From positions 1,991,001 to 2,055,000 of the forward strand of contig JACGCM010001798.1 in NCBI GenBank assembly GCA_014058105.1: a stretch of DNA of 64,000 nucleotides. The letters are read 5' to 3'. Shown one piece after another: positions 13,178 to 26,097 of the stretch (position 1 is its first letter; each line of letters begins with the position of its first letter). A program made the translations under genes and the position numbers. Source of the DNA: Kingdonia uniflora. Lineage: Eukaryota > Streptophyta > Magnoliopsida > Ranunculales > Circaeasteraceae. Below the pieces are notes generated by a model. That model did not search any database. It was not told where the DNA came from and worked only from the letters and a program-made list of their open reading frames with translations.

Positions 13178-13553
13178 GCCAACAACTAGGTGAAGGATAA
13201 CATGGCAAGGTGAAAACCATCATTCATCTTATTTGATCACCAATCCACCCGCATCAACTAGGTAAATTTGCTGAGGTGTCCACCCAAAACCCACATTGAG
13301 GAGGGTCTCTACCATCGGGGTAGATTTTTGGTGGATTGATGCCCCACAGTTCTGAACTGCGCGTAGGCTATAAAGCAATTACATGATAATACTTGTCAAG
13401 ATTTAAATGACTCTCATGCCCCGCAGTTCAGAACTGCGGGGAATCAAAAACCATTTAAATAAAACACGTGGTGTTGTTTGATTTGTTTGGATGCCCCACA
13501 TGTTTTAGACGGATTTGGGTGGGTTTGGTGAATTCACCCACCTGGCCATGCTC
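13178..13553. mobile_element. PIF/Harbinger (Tourist-like) MITE, copy 2 of a tandem pair
   Basis: Starts directly after the TTA at 13175-13177 that ends copy 1, and is followed by TTA at 13554-13556. It repeats the left-end wording AACTAGGTGAAGGATAACAT and ends with CACCTGGCCATGCTC. It holds two further CCCCGCAGTTCWGAACTGCG hairpins (13342, 13419) and a truncated one near 13491. It sits immediately downstream of the bHLH gene that ends at 13778. Confidence 0.7.
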
Positions 13554-13777
13554 TTATAGAATATTGCACATTAAATGTTTTCCAATCAACCCAATCTTTT
13601 TTATTATACTAACATCATGTGACAGCTTGAGAAAGTTGTTTTTAAACGTTGGAAACCAGTATGTCCTACAATCTTTAAAGCTCAATAATTTGTAGAGATA
13701 AATACTACAATCTTTGCTTACAAGTTACTGAAATCAAAGATCTGAAGGAGGGGTAGCAATAAATCTTGAATCCATCT

Positions 13778-15322
13778 TCAAGATATAAGGATTCCTAGTT
13801 TGGTTGCAGTTGCTTTCACTCTCTCCATCACTTGTTTTTGTGTCAGCACTCCCTTTTTAGTTACCTGCATCAACCAAATCCAACTCATTCATACACAACA
13901 ATACTTTCTGTTAGAGCTTAAGGTCTGTACAAATTTGTACCCACAACCACAGAGAATTGGCCGCGAATTTGACCCTTTATCCTTTTTACCTTTGACGATC
14001 AATCTAGAATGTCAAAGGTGAAAGAGACAGAGTGATCACGCCAGGTTCGACCGTGTGCAGCATTGTTCTCCATTAATGTGACAAGTTCAAAACTGGATTG
14101 TTTTGTTTTTGTTTTTTTTGAATCCGGAAGTTCGTGGGGTTCATCATTTTTCACCATTCTCCTAACTAGTCTCCCGGGGCTCGCCACGGTACCTCCGCAA
14201 GCCGCACGCCCCATTTTAAGTCAAGATAAATCTTGGCAGACCCCGGTGTTGGGTTTCGAATTGGTGACCTCTTTCTACTCTCTCCAAGAAGTGGTCCCAA
14301 ACCATTAGCCCAACACCACCCTGGGATTGTAGAAACTTACGTGGAGGAAGTTCACGATTGTCATGTGATGCTCGTCCAATGGGTTTACAGAAGTAGATGT
14401 TACATCCATGCCTAGTGACTCGATCATTTGTTGCACACGACGTAACACTCCCCTTTCCTTGCTGCAACTCATCTTCAAAATAAAATGCTCCCTATCTGCC
14501 ATATCAACCTCTATCTGATCTCACAATAAGAAGAAATCTCTTTGAGTATTTTATTTTTCAAGAGAAACAAACAATGTAGTTATACAATAAAGTGTTGGTC
14601 AAACCTGCGATATCTCTGGACGTTCACGTTGTCTACATTGCTCTATTACTTCCCGGGTTTCATTGATACCAGGGATCAAATACTGATCTTTTGTTGCTAA
14701 TGCGGCGAGTTTCTCTTCTTCCTTCTTAGTTTCTTCTATAATACCCTTTAAGTACACAATTGCATCGGATAATATTGTTTTCTTATTCATCTGTAAACAT
14801 CAAAGTTTGGATTAACTGAAGTACCCTAAAGACATACAAATGATGTTAATAGTACTAACAAAAAAGGCTTACCTTGGTGACATGGGGTACTAGTGACCTT
14901 AAAGCACAGAGTTGCTCATTCAACCTCTTCCTCCTGTTTCTCTCAGAAACCAAGTTTCTAGTAAGCGACTTTTCTTCAGCTTTCTCTTCTTCCTCATCAT
15001 CTTCTTCGTCCTCCTCATGTTCTTCGTCCTCCTCTTCATCAACATTAATAATGTTCACGGTCTCTTGTTGTTGTTCTTGGGGTTGATTTGGAATGTGGGG
15101 AGATTCAACCATTGTAGTAGGGAGAGAGTCATGAAACACTTCATGAGAAGGCAAAGGTGACAAGAGGTTCCAATCCAAAGCGTCTTGTAAGTTAGAGAGA
15201 TAGATATCTCTCCATTGATCTCCATCAACACTCGAGCTTTGATCTTGGTTTCCTCCTCTAAATGGACCTGACCAAAAATCACTCTCTTCAATCAAACAGT
15301 AGTTTCCTGGATATCCTTCCAT
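13778..15322 (-). CDS. bHLH transcription factor with ACT-like C-terminal region, copy A
   Basis: Exons on the minus strand: 15322-14873, 14790-14605, 14514-14341 and 13864-13778 (TGA), 298 residues, all introns GT-AG. The ATG at 15322 was chosen because copy B starts with the same MEGYPG and the codons before it are not conserved. Layout: an N-terminal region with WSGPF and DALDW motifs, a run of about 25 mostly acidic residues ending near residue 110, the bHLH domain at about 120-180 (basic part RNLVSERNRR, carrying the E-x-x-R-R residues that contact an E-box; helix 2 MNKKTILSDAIVYLKGI), and a C-terminal regulatory fold at 213-298 (DREHFILKMSCSKERGVLRR) like the ACT-type domains of plant bHLH proteins. 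It probably acts in the nucleus as a dimer. The domain resembles the AMS/DYT1-like plant bHLHs, but I would not name an orthologue. Intron 3 carries a SINE absent from copy B. Confidence 0.88.
14101..14320 (-). mobile_element. tRNA-derived SINE inside intron 3 of bHLH copy A
   Basis: Read on the minus strand it opens with GGTGGTGTTGGGCTAATGG (A-box-like), followed about 50 bp later by GGTCACCAATTCGAAACC (B-box-like), the internal RNA polymerase III promoter of tRNA-derived SINEs. It ends in an A-rich tail of A runs broken by single C residues (14101-14119). Near-identical flanks, CTGGATTG at 14093-14100 and CTGGGATTG at 14321-14329, look like the target duplication. The matching intron in copy B (49956-50205) lacks it. 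Confidence 0.75.
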
Positions 15323-17312
15323 TTTCTTTCTCACCACAAAAATGTGTTTCTCTACTTTGAGCTTGTACTCTGCAGGGGTCTAAATACTTGTACTGTTGCG
15401 GTTAAAGTCCCCATGCTTAAGAGTGCGTATTTCCAGCACATCATGGATCCCGATATGCTTTAACACGTTATACTCGAAGTTTGAATTTTTGCCTAACATG
15501 GTTTCTGTCAAAAATGCATATATTTAAATGTTTTGGGTGACTTTTTATTGCATGATTTATATTTAAGTAGTTAGGAAGAATCTAGGAATAGATTACGGAG
15601 TTTCCATGTGACGCACTGTGCGCTCAAAACTAAACATTTTCAAGTAATTTGTTTTTACTCTGCAATAAAATAATTTACAAACCCCCTAACTAATGCATGT
15701 GAATCCTCTGAGTGTTACTCTAGTTTCTGCCCTCTCTGGGTCAGCACAAACTCCTCTGACATAACCTGCAGAAACAACGATCCCTTCATCCACCCTAAAT
15801 TATTTCTCGCCGTATGCTGAGGCAATTACGAAAAAAAAATATTGAAATGAAATCTTGTAATCTTCTCAGACGAAAAATAACTCGCATGATGGAGAACCAA
15901 TTTGGTTGTTGGCCAATATCTTGACCCCTTACAGATTATTGATCCATATTGTGCTCCCGTATCCTGCAAAACTAAAAATCAACTCATCACGGTTTTCATT
16001 TATTTATCAGGACCTACATACAACTACCATTTCCAGAAATATAATGAATTGGCATGAAGTTATGTTTATATGTGGAATTTTGTTAGTTTGTCTTAAACGC
16101 GGCATTATTCGAGGGCGAGCGGTGACGCCCAAAATAAAGCAGGTGGTCTGCTTTCAACCACAGCTTGCCTTGCAAAAGTAAATATCCAAGATTCTGGTGG
16201 CGTTCAATATTTCTTGCAATGGTTTATATCATACAATAAAAAACACCCTGCACATATAGTAATAACCTCTCTGACAGAAAAAGTTTGCTATAAATGGCTA
16301 TAATGTAATTAGAGTCATTTTGCTTTGTCTATACAACAAATTACTGCACCAAAAGGCGAATTGTCCGTAAATCTTGTGTTTCACTTCCTCCTAAACCCCC
16401 CTTATCTCTCTTGTATTTGCATCTTCTCCATAAAAAAAAACCTTGATCCCTCTTCATAACTCATTTGGAGCACAAGTCTGTGCCCCAACTTCTATAGTAA
16501 TAATGATGTGACACGGGTCACATGGTCGTCTCTCACCCGCGGTGGAATCTAGCCTATTTTAGTTTGGGCAATACTGGAATTGTTTTACAATTTTGTTTCC
16601 TCTATTGTTGGGTTAGTAGGATTGGGAGAGATGAGAAATTCTAGGGAGAGATAACTAGGGGATTAGAAGAATAAATGCAAGGAGGTGGTGTAATTGTTTG
16701 GAAGTTGTTGAAGTTGAACTCAAGTTTTGAGATTAAGTTTATGTTAATTTAATTTATTTTTGTCGTTAGTTTTGTTATTAATTGGCGTATAATTAAAACG
16801 GTTCCGCTTCGGCCGCATTCTTGTCAACTAACCTCCTTATGGTAATATTGTCGAGGTAGTCTCAACATTATTTATTAATATATGTAGATTTTACTATTCA
16901 AAGTTTCATGTTATTGAAGGTGAATTACGTGATTACCTACCTCGACTCCGAACAACTTCAAGCATTGCTGGCAATCTTGTATATTCGTGCTGCCATTCGA
17001 AAAAATGGTTTTTTTTTGTTCAATCTACCATCTACATTTTTTTAACTTTGCAGGAGATAGTGCTTTACGTTTTCTTATGATTTTATTGGCCGTACTATAC
17101 ACATGAGTTTGTTTAAGAAGGTACGTGACATTTAAGTTGGATTCGGGGAAAACAACACAGTATGTTCGAGGTTGCCCAACACATTAGAAGTAACATTTGA
17201 TATTGATTTAGTTGTGTATTTATGATGTGAATTTTAACTATAAATTTAGATGTTATTACTTTAAAGTCCACAATGTCAATTTTAACTATAAATTTAGTTT
17301 TAGATATTGTGT
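15323..17312. other. Upstream region of bHLH copy A; outer part of the duplicated block
   Basis: No gene seen. 15368-15490 matches the sequence upstream of copy B near 51423-51540 (GGGGTCTAAATACTTG in both), so this is the ancestral promoter region. 15690-16030 is a single copy of a non-coding unit (CATAACCTGCAGAAA...GGACCTACATACAACTA) that occurs twice near copy B. From 16500 to 17312 there is plain AT-rich sequence with nothing I can assign. Confidence 0.5.
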
Positions 17313-17317
17313 ACTTA

Positions 17318-17707
17318 TGATGTGAATCGTCGTCTAATAGTCGTTTTCATCGTCAACGCATTATCTTTATTTATGTTATTTTGATTCAAGCATCTCTATT
17401 GTTGGAGATGCTAAGTAGATTTTAGGGACTTGCTTTTTTAACCAACACAACACAACACGGTTAAAGGAGAAAGTTTTCGCAATTTAAGTATAATTTTATT
17501 TAGATTAAAATTAGGGTTGCTAATTCTAATTCTCCTTGTGTTCTATAAAATGGAAGATCTAGGTTATTTGTTCTTCAGTAGTTAGTAGAGTTGTTTTGTT
17601 TATGAAAGAGTTGAGTTTTTCTCTGAATTAACCCTAGTAGAGATCTAGTTCAAACTTAGTGTTAAATCAAATATAAATTAAGCTTCCGCGTTCGTAGATT
17701 TACACTA
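17318..17707 (+). repeat. 5' LTR of the outer element
   Basis: About 390 bp, TGATG...CACTA. It contains a TATAAAATGG box near 17545 and the downstream R/U5-like part TTGTTCTTCAGTAGTTAGTAG shared with the 3' LTR. It is slightly longer than the 3' LTR (366 bp) because of an indel-rich stretch near 17440-17500. Confidence 0.85.
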
Positions 17708-18008
17708 ATTGGCATCAGAGCAGCGCTCATATCCCCGGTGTAGCAAGTTTCAAGAGCAATATACCTCGTGGAAAACCCACGATGAAGAAACCTACACTCG
17801 CCGCCGGTAATGAAGATTTCGATGCTAATTTTGAAAAGGTTTTCGATAGAGAACTCTTGTGAAGCTTTCCTAGAGTCCAAGGAGAACTTAAGATCAATGT
17901 TTTAATCAAAAAAATAGTTGATTCAACATAGCCAGAAAATCGAGTTACAGTTCTCGCGATGAAGAAGAGAGACTTCACGTTTGAGAGAGAAGAAGAGGCA
18001 ACACGTGA
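17708..18008 (+). other. Left interior of the outer LTR element
   Basis: Follows the primer binding site and runs to the target duplication of the inner element (18009-18013). It contains ATG and short frames with stops and no domain I recognise. Confidence 0.5.
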
Positions 18009-18013
18009 CCCAC

Positions 18014-18579
18014 TAATCCACAATATGATAGAGAAACTCTAGTTAGCTAAAAAGTACGAAGAACACCAATTGATTGGGAAAAATAAAAGCTTAAATTGCT
18101 TAAAAATGAAGTAATAACAATGAATCACTCCAAAACCCTAGGCTTCTTCCTCATAACTCTTTCCAGATCCAACATAACCCTAGAAAATAACTTAAGTTCC
18201 CTTTATATACTAGGGAAACCGAAATAATAAAAGAACGGATCTCGAGGCAAAACAACGCCTAAAAATCACAAATACCGCCAAAGTCGTTAGGACGAAATAG
18301 GGAGTCGTTCGAACGACTTTATGCCTAATTGGTCTAAAACCCTAGAAAGTTGCCAACTTGTTCGAACGAAATCTCAACTCGTTCGAACGAAATATGGCTC
18401 TAGGCCAAATTTCTAGTGAGGTAAACTTTGGTCGTTCGAACGAAAATATAAGTCGTTCGAACGACTTTGGGTTATTGGGCTAAATTCTAGAGAGGTAGAA
18501 TTTGGTCGTTCGAACGACTCTCAACCTCGTTCGAACGACTTTGGCTAATTTCCAAATTACTCTAGATCCTCCTAGATCA
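18014..18579 (-). repeat. 3' LTR of the gypsy element, with a 74-bp minisatellite
   Basis: 566 bp, matching 47073-47628 closely. It contains eight copies of the palindromic core CGTTCGAACG (one decayed, at 18283) arranged as four pairs. Pair members are 21 bp apart and pairs start at 18283, 18357, 18431 and 18505, exactly 74 bp apart. The block ends ~40 bp before the LTR edge. Confidence 0.85.
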
Positions 18580-18599
18580 TGGCTCCCCCCTTTAGGAGC

Positions 18600-21500
18600 C
18601 TTGAGCTTCTGCTCAAGCTAGAACTAGAGATGTGGGAACGCGGCGATGCCCAATTCACTGTTGTACCACTTCGACTTACTAGGTTGCTGACCCTTCTTCC
18701 CAACTCAGAACGATTCAATACCACCCCGTCTTGTAGTATGGACCTTCATCTCTAGAATACCATCCTCCTACAACAGATCTTCTCTTTCCATTCATAAGTC
18801 ATCAACTGACGGTAGACGAGTGTCGATTGTAGAGTCTTCATCTAAAAGAGACGACTCAAGCAACTTCAAATTAATATTTGACATTAATCACCGAATACAT
18901 CTTCATGAAAGGTGGCAAATCCAACTGGAATGCATTGCCACCAATCTTCTTAAGTATCAAAAACGGACCATAACGGATAAGTTTAAGCTTATTACCTTCC
19001 CCCTTAAGCCGTTCATTACCTAAATAAAACCAAACTAGGTCGCCTTCTTGAAAAGTACACTCAACCCGATGCTTGTCGTGGCGAACCTTATACTTCGCTT
19101 GAGTCTTCGTCAACTGTGCTTCAACTTGTTTATGAACCTTGCTTATCTTCTCAATGAAATGCTGAGCTTTAACATGCTTCTCTTCCTCCTTCCCTGACAC
19201 CGTCTTGTCGTCAAGACTAAATGCCAAATCAAAAGGGCTTTACAGCAAGTACCCCAAACAAACTTCAAAAGGAGACTTCAAAGTGGAACCATGAATTTCC
19301 CGGTTGAACGCAAATTAAAGATATGGTAAACTCTCATCCCAAGTCTTAGGATGCTTAAAATGGAATCCCCGTAATAAATGTATCAAAGTGTGATTAACTA
19401 CCTCTGTTTGCCTGTCAGTCTGCGGATGAAAATCGGTACTTCTCTTCAACTTAGTGTCCATCATCCCTCATAACGATCTCCAGAAATTCCCCAAAAAGCG
19501 GCTATCCCTATCAGAAATAATATAAAAAGGAAGCCCGAAATACCTCCAGACGCATCTGAAAAACAATCGCGCTGCTCCTTCCCCTATGACCATTTTCCGA
19601 CATGGAATAAGAACAATCATCTTACTGAATCAATCTAGCACCACAAACAAATAGTCATTCTTACACCTGGTCATGGGAAAACCACCCGTAAAATCTACCG
19701 AAATGTTCTCCCAAGGTCGATTAGGAACTGGTAATGGTAAGTACAGTCCTATCTTCCTATTGGAAGGCTTCGATGTGTTCCATAACACGTAACCATGAAC
19801 CACACGAGCAACATCCACCTACATCTTCGCCCAATAGACATAACTCCGCAAATTCAAAAGAGTCTTCTCAACCCTGAAATGACCTGCCACCCGGGAATAA
19901 TGTACTTCTCGAATCTACTACAAACGGTCTCTACCCACGGGAATACATAGTAGACTGCTCTTGTAAATCAAACTATCCTTCAAAGCATACTCGCACGTCT
20001 TGCCTTACAGCAACTTCTCGTGAATCACACTGAGCTCTTTATCGTCGTCATACCCTGAAACGTACTAAGAAGGAACAATAGGCTGGATCTACATAGCTAC
20101 CAACAAAAAGAAAATAGTTGGTAATGGGGGTCGAGATAACATATCAGCCATCTTGTTGTCCACTCATTTCTTATACTTAATTAATAAGGTAAACTGCTGA
20201 AGGTACGACATCCACTTCATATGGCGCGCTTGCTAAAGCTTGGACTACGTAGATAAGAACTGTAATAGTTTGTGATTGGAATGTACCACAACTTCCTTTC
20301 CCAATAAGTAACTCCGCCAATATTTCACTGATTGATATAACGCGTAGAACTCCTTATCATAGGTAGGATAGTTGTGTACTGTTCTTGTAAACATCTCAGA
20401 ATGGTAAACAACCGGCCTTCTATCCTGTTAAAAGATTGCCCCCAATGCATAGTATGACGTATCTATCTCAACCTTAAAAGGCCACTGCAAATTGGGAAAT
20501 GCTAACACTAGTGCATCCGTAATCTTCCGCTTTAGTAATAGAAAAGTCTTCTTATGGTGCTCCTCCCACACAAACTGTACCCCAGTATTTGTCAAAGAAT
20601 GTAACGGTACGGCAATTTATGAAAAATGCTGAATAAACTTTCGTAAGTACTGACAAAAACCCATAAAACTCCTCACCTCCGTCACTGTACGGGGTCTAGG
20701 CCAATTAGTAATGACCGAGACCTTCTTTGGATCGACCTTAAGCTCGCCGCCACCAACAATAAATCCCAAATAGACCAGCTCTCTCTTCCCAAACTTGCAC
20801 TTCTTCCCATTTAGAAAAAGTTATTGTGATCGCAAATCGCCCAACACTTTGCGTAAATGCCCAAGGTGCTCCTCCCATGTACGACTATATATCAAGATAT
20901 CATCTAAATACACAATCACAAAATCATCAATAAAAACACGAAATACCTCATTTATTAGCCGCATAAACGTCACCCGAGCATTGCTTAACCCAAAAGGCAT
21001 CACCAACCACTCAAATAAGCCATGTTTGGTCTTGAACGCTGTCTTCCAAGTATTTTCTTCCCGGATTTGAATTCGATGGTAACCCTACTTAAGATCTAAC
21101 TTTGTAAAAAACTGAGCCGTCTGCAACTCATCCAAAAGCTTATCAATCCGTGGAAGCGAATATCGATTCTTCACTGTGATCTTGTTCAACGCCCGATAAT
21201 CCACACCCATCCTCCAAGACCCATCCTTCTTCAGTATCTGTAACATCGGGGAACCACAAGGTTAGAAACTTGGATTAATAGCTCCTTGCTTCAGGATTTC
21301 ATGTACCTGTTTCTTGATCTCATAAGACTCTGCAACAGAAATCTGATAAAAACCAATATTGGGTAGTGGCTCACCATTCACAAAGGTAATGTCATGCTCC
21401 ACATCCCTCTTATACGGCATCCCTTCTATGCCCAGAAATGAGTCTTCATACTCCTCTTGCAACTCTCCCATATCGGTTTGTTGCTTAGGAGACATTGTCA

Positions 21501-22166
21501 AAGTAGACAAAATTGTAGCCGACGGACCCTCGTGAACTGGTCGTACCAACAACAATATAAATTTGTCACTCGTATTAACCAACCTCTTTGCGTGAGTCGC
21601 CGTTACCAAATTACTGTTAGTGATATGTCCATTGCACGTATTAATATGAAACTCTGTCCCATCCTTCTCCAGACGATACTTGCAAGCTCGATGGTAAATG
21701 ATTGCATCTCGGTCCCAAAGATAAGGCTACCCAAGATGACTTGACACACGTCCAACGGAACCACCTTACATGTCACTTCGTCAATAAACATATCAGTAAT
21801 CGCAAACTTGAACGTACACTGCTTAGTGATCTTTAACTCCGCATATTTCTGAATCCAATCCAACCCAAACTATACGGCTTATGGTTAGCCACAGTAGCCA
21901 AACCCATCTTCTTCACCACCGCCTCAGAAATTAAATTCTTCTGACTACTTAGATCAATGATAGCCTCAACTAAGCTCTGCTTTACTTGAATGCTGACATA
22001 GAAAAACTCTTTCTGACTCGCCTCATCGATAGCTAGAGGTTGTTTGAACATTAGAGTAAGCTTAGGATTTGGCTTATCTAAATTCGGAAGATCCACAATC
22101 ATTGCGGCTAGTGCACGTTTCTCTTTTTTGCTCTTCTCCTCCTTCGGCCGAAGCTCTGGGTAAAGT
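18600..22166 (-). pseudogene. Gypsy pol remnant (protease, reverse transcriptase, integrase)
   Basis: Minus-strand frames separated by stops and shifts. 22192-21833 holds the protease-like part (SEAVVKKMGL; active-site Gly lost). 21609-21262 is the linker into reverse transcriptase. 21006-20821 has VMPFGLSNA and the catalytic YLDD followed by ILIYS. 19818-19630 has the integrase core start (ISVDFTGGFP). 19227-18871 has the integrase C-terminus (KYKVRHDKHR, GDLVW). Downstream 18860-18610 contains a TRRG-type stretch that could be a chromodomain relict. It encoded the enzymes for element replication and is now non-functional. Confidence 0.85.
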
Positions 22167-22169
22167 TTC

Positions 22170-23950
22170 ACTACTAGAAAATGAACCAACAACCACGGTC
22201 TATATTAGTTTTAGCCACGGTGACAATACTAACAAAATTCTACAAACCTAAACAGTGGCCAAACCCCAAAATTCGTGGCTAAAGCCATGTACCTTTGCCC
22301 ATGCTTATCTATACACCTAAGAGAATAACTCATCAACCATTTTTCGATCTCAGCCGTTTGTTACCCATCTCTCGTGAGTCGAGGATTATTTAGGCCGCTC
22401 GAATCTATCTCATTCTTTAAAATTAAGTAAGAAATTTTAAACTTAGATCAAACTTGAAAACTGCCCAATTATCTGCCGATTTAGCCTATATTTTCAGTCA
22501 ACCAACGTTAGTTTTAAGCATTAAAGCCAAATCAAATGGCAAACATCAGTATTTGGTCATCATCACTGCTCCCTCCCCCGAGTCCGAATCCCTCTTCTCA
22601 AATCTTCTGAAATCAATCCTTGTAAAGTGGTCTCCCCTTCTTCAACCCGTGAATAACTCGATGATGATACATCAAGCGTAGAGGAATTCTGTAAAATTTA
22701 ATTGTGAAGCTATGTCTGTATCATCTTATTTTTGATTAAAGGTTTTGATTTGGTTTAATTCGATTGAAGGTCCTGATTTGGTTTTAATTTCAACCTAAGG
22801 GGATTGAGTTTAATTCTCCAGTAATTCTGTTTTTGAGGCAACGAAGAACCATTGTCGTGGAGGGGCCTTAAGTTGAGTGTAGTTTTTGAACTAGGGGATT
22901 TGTTGGCGAGTCGATGGGGGCGATTAACGGGTTGGTCAGAGTGATCAGGGTTTAAGGGAGCTTTCAATGTGTTGATGCTCATATTTATTTTCAACATCAA
23001 TATAATACATATCCATATGTTGGAAGCATGATATCTCTCAAACACATCTATACAAAGAAGTGATGGAATACTGTATGTGTGCAATTTCTTGGATTTAGCG
23101 CTTTCAAAGTTTATGATTATTTCATGATTAAATGTTGTGATTATTAGCATATATTGTTGCATGAGAAACTGTTATTCAAATCATAGATAACAATGAAAGG
23201 TAGAAGCTCCTAGTTCATGTTTGTTAAATTTTTCGTTACATTGTAAATCTATAAAGTACATGTATGCAAAAAACTGAACTTGTTATATTTAATCACTCAA
23301 AAGTGATTTCTTAACTATTATGAATACATACATTTGAAAGTATATCGAATATGTATAAACCTCCAACCTCAAACATCCCCAAAACCCAGACTTGAAGTAA
23401 AACCCAAAGTTGATGAATTTGATGATTGTAGTGTGAATTAGTTTAGGTTTAACTTCGTGATCTCGGATTCAAGTTGAAACTAAAGTTTAGAGTAGAAGCT
23501 CTTATGTTGATGAGAAATTTGGGGGAAATAAGACTAAGAGAAGTTTCGGTCTGAACTATAACAGTGTAACTTTAGGGATCAAAGGTATAAATTTGCAACG
23601 ATGATTTTTACGTGTTTTCATTTCCTAATTTTAGTTATCGTAAGCTTCAAAGTAGAAAATGTACTATTCTTTGTTCCATTTCCTAATTTTGTTACTTTTG
23701 GCATGCATGTTATATGTAATTAAGTTTGACAAAAATCGGTTTTCTGGTACCTCAGTTTTGCATTTTGAATTGTTCAGTAGGTATCCATATGTGAAAAACT
23801 ATTTATATAAGAACATGATTTTAGTAATAAAAAGTGGTAATGTATAGGCGAGATGGACGAGTACTAGAAAGCAAAATGTGAGTTGTTCTGATTGGAAGTC
23901 TTTAACGTATTTATCGATAAATTTGGATTTATTAAGAAAAAATTCTTTAA
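22170..23950. other. Left terminal region of the CACTA-like element
   Basis: Terminal repeat and subterminal GCCACGG/GTGGC motifs within the first ~120 bp, then AT-rich non-coding sequence with only short chance frames. Nothing else recognised. Confidence 0.5.
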
Positions 23951-26097
23951 TGCTAATTTATCAATACTTGCAAAAAAGTGCTCTGGTTCCTTATGAAGAT
24001 GGAGATGTAAAGGTAAAGAGACCTGATGGATCTGAGGAAAAGAGGGAAAAGAGAAGTTTGGATGCAATCCAGTTTGAGACACCTGAGCTGAATTTCATCT
24101 TGGTAATGAGTAGGGTTTGCTTTGAGAAAGTACATATTTTGTTACAGACGATAACTCTTTTATTAGCTCTAATTTACTTTGTGTTTATCCTTTTTTCGCT
24201 TCTCGTAGGAGGAGCAAGACGTTAATGTCTTTGACGATGAGCAACAACAAGTTCTCTCTGGCATACCTCAGTTGGAACTTCCGCTGGTAAAATTTGAAGG
24301 AATATCTTTGATTTTATTTTCTTATAAGTAATGCATATTTTTTATGAAGTAAATGTTATTTCTAAAATATATTGCGTATTTTAAAAGAGTTCGTGTTCGT
24401 GAAAATCATTGTTTCTTTCTTTTTGGTAGTGATGCTAAATATATCTAATGCTCCATTATATTCAAATAAAAATTCCATTTTCATCTGATTTTATTACTGA
24501 AAAGTAAAAGTTTGCCTAGGAATCTCCTTTCTTATATATCTTATTTGCTTGCGGCTAACAAAAATTTGGTTGCTATTTTATTTATTTCTCTTATTTTGTG
24601 GTAACCAAAAAATTTTACTGCTGAAAATTGGGAATCTCATCTCTAATCTAACCTCGTCACTTGATGCATTAATAAAGTTGCGAAGTTAAGGCTACCACAT
24701 AACTTGAATTGGACTCATTTTTCTGTGTATATGTGGTATTTGATACTGTTTCTAGGTGGACCGGTGTATCAACTTTTATATATTTGTATTCATAATTCTT
24801 ACAATGGTCTGGGTCAAAATCCGATTGATTGGCTCTTGTATGTACTTAGTCGTAAGAATATTTTAGATTGGAAGCCATTGATCTTGGGCGTGAATTTTTG
24901 TCTGCAGGGTATTCAAAACGACAATCTCAGTGACATGATTCCATACCCTTATTCAGTTTCAGAATCAGTTTATTCAGTCCAAGACATAAATTTGGACTGC
25001 CATATTCGGGAAGATTCTGGTTCCGCGAAGGAGAAAACATGTGTCCATGCTAGTAAATGGTCTATTTTGGAAGTCAATGAGATTGGATTAAAAATTTACA
25101 TTGGGCCATCCATTGAAGAAGCCCTCCACTTACTTCTTGAAGTTGTTCAATGCCAATAATGTACCGAAAATGATCACTTAATAATAGCTGATGGAAATGA
25201 GCTTGTGGGTTCTATAGATCCCAACTCTTTGTAGTTGCTGCCAAAACATTATCCATTACTGCCTGAGCAGGTTGAACCCACACTGATGCGTCTTAATGCA
25301 GTCTTAGAAATGGAATTTAGAGGCCCTAAGAAGATCACTCAAGTTATTGCAGGGAATTCAAAGGAGAAATCAGAAGGTGTTTATTTTTCACAGATTAGCC
25401 CAGTTCATTTTCAGGAGGTCCACACCCTTGATGTAGATACCTGTCACTCCTTCGAAGTTTTCTTCGGCATACAGACTACAAAGGAATCAGAAACATGTGA
25501 ACAAATGCTTCCAGAAGGCATGGAGAGTTTTTACGAGTCAATTATAAGTCACGAGCCAGCTCATGTGGACGGTTCATTTAAATCCTTACCTATACCTCAT
25601 CTCCCAAATGACAATGAAATATGGTTATTATCTTCCGTTGTGGAGGGGATTCTATCTGATCTGAAGCCGCACCCTCCATCTGCATCTGATGGCATATATT
25701 TAGATTGGCATCTTTTGCAGGAAGATAGATGCAGCAATGAAAATTGTTCCACTTATTGGAACATTTTTGAGGAGATAGATTATATCACTGTTAGATGTCT
25801 CTTAGCAATGATATGTTGGTAATTGACTTCGTTTTCTGGAATGATACACTTAATGGATTATCAAAAAATTTAGAAAGCAAGGAACTACTGAAGTGCCCTC
25901 TTCCTGATCTTTGTCGAAGTCAGTTGTTAATTGACGAAAGCCGAAAAACTGGGAAGATGAAAACTGCTGACAAGGCTCCAGACATACTCAAATGTATTCC
26001 ACAGTTGAATGATCTTGACTTATTCTTAAATCCCCTGAAAGGAACTGCCAGAAAACATAGTACTGAAGCTGAACTTCCAGTTGATTCATTCCCAAAA
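23950..26097 (+). pseudogene. SHOC1: SHOC1-like meiotic crossover gene, captured 5'/middle part
   Basis: Exons: to 24102 (starting about 23950-23966), 24208-24286, and a long exon from 24908. Readable pieces include IQFETPELNFIL, EEQDVNVFDDEQQQ, LHLLLEVVQ, EIWLLSSVVEGILSDLKP, GIYLDWHLLQEDR and LNDLDLFLNPLKG, which match my memory of SHOC1 (SHORTAGE IN CHIASMATA 1), the plant Zip2/XPF-like protein needed for class I crossovers with PTD. Defects: in-frame stops at 25157-25159 and 25232-25234 in the long exon and a frameshift near 25790. At about 26098 the coding sequence is broken by an LRR gene and resumes at 28994. Lies inside the CACTA-like element. Confidence 0.75.

Noticed and set aside
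22167..22173. Canonical CACTA start with TTT as target duplication
   Set aside because: The right side then offers TTC or TCC, not TTT, and host frame continuity supports TTC with the element starting at A22170.
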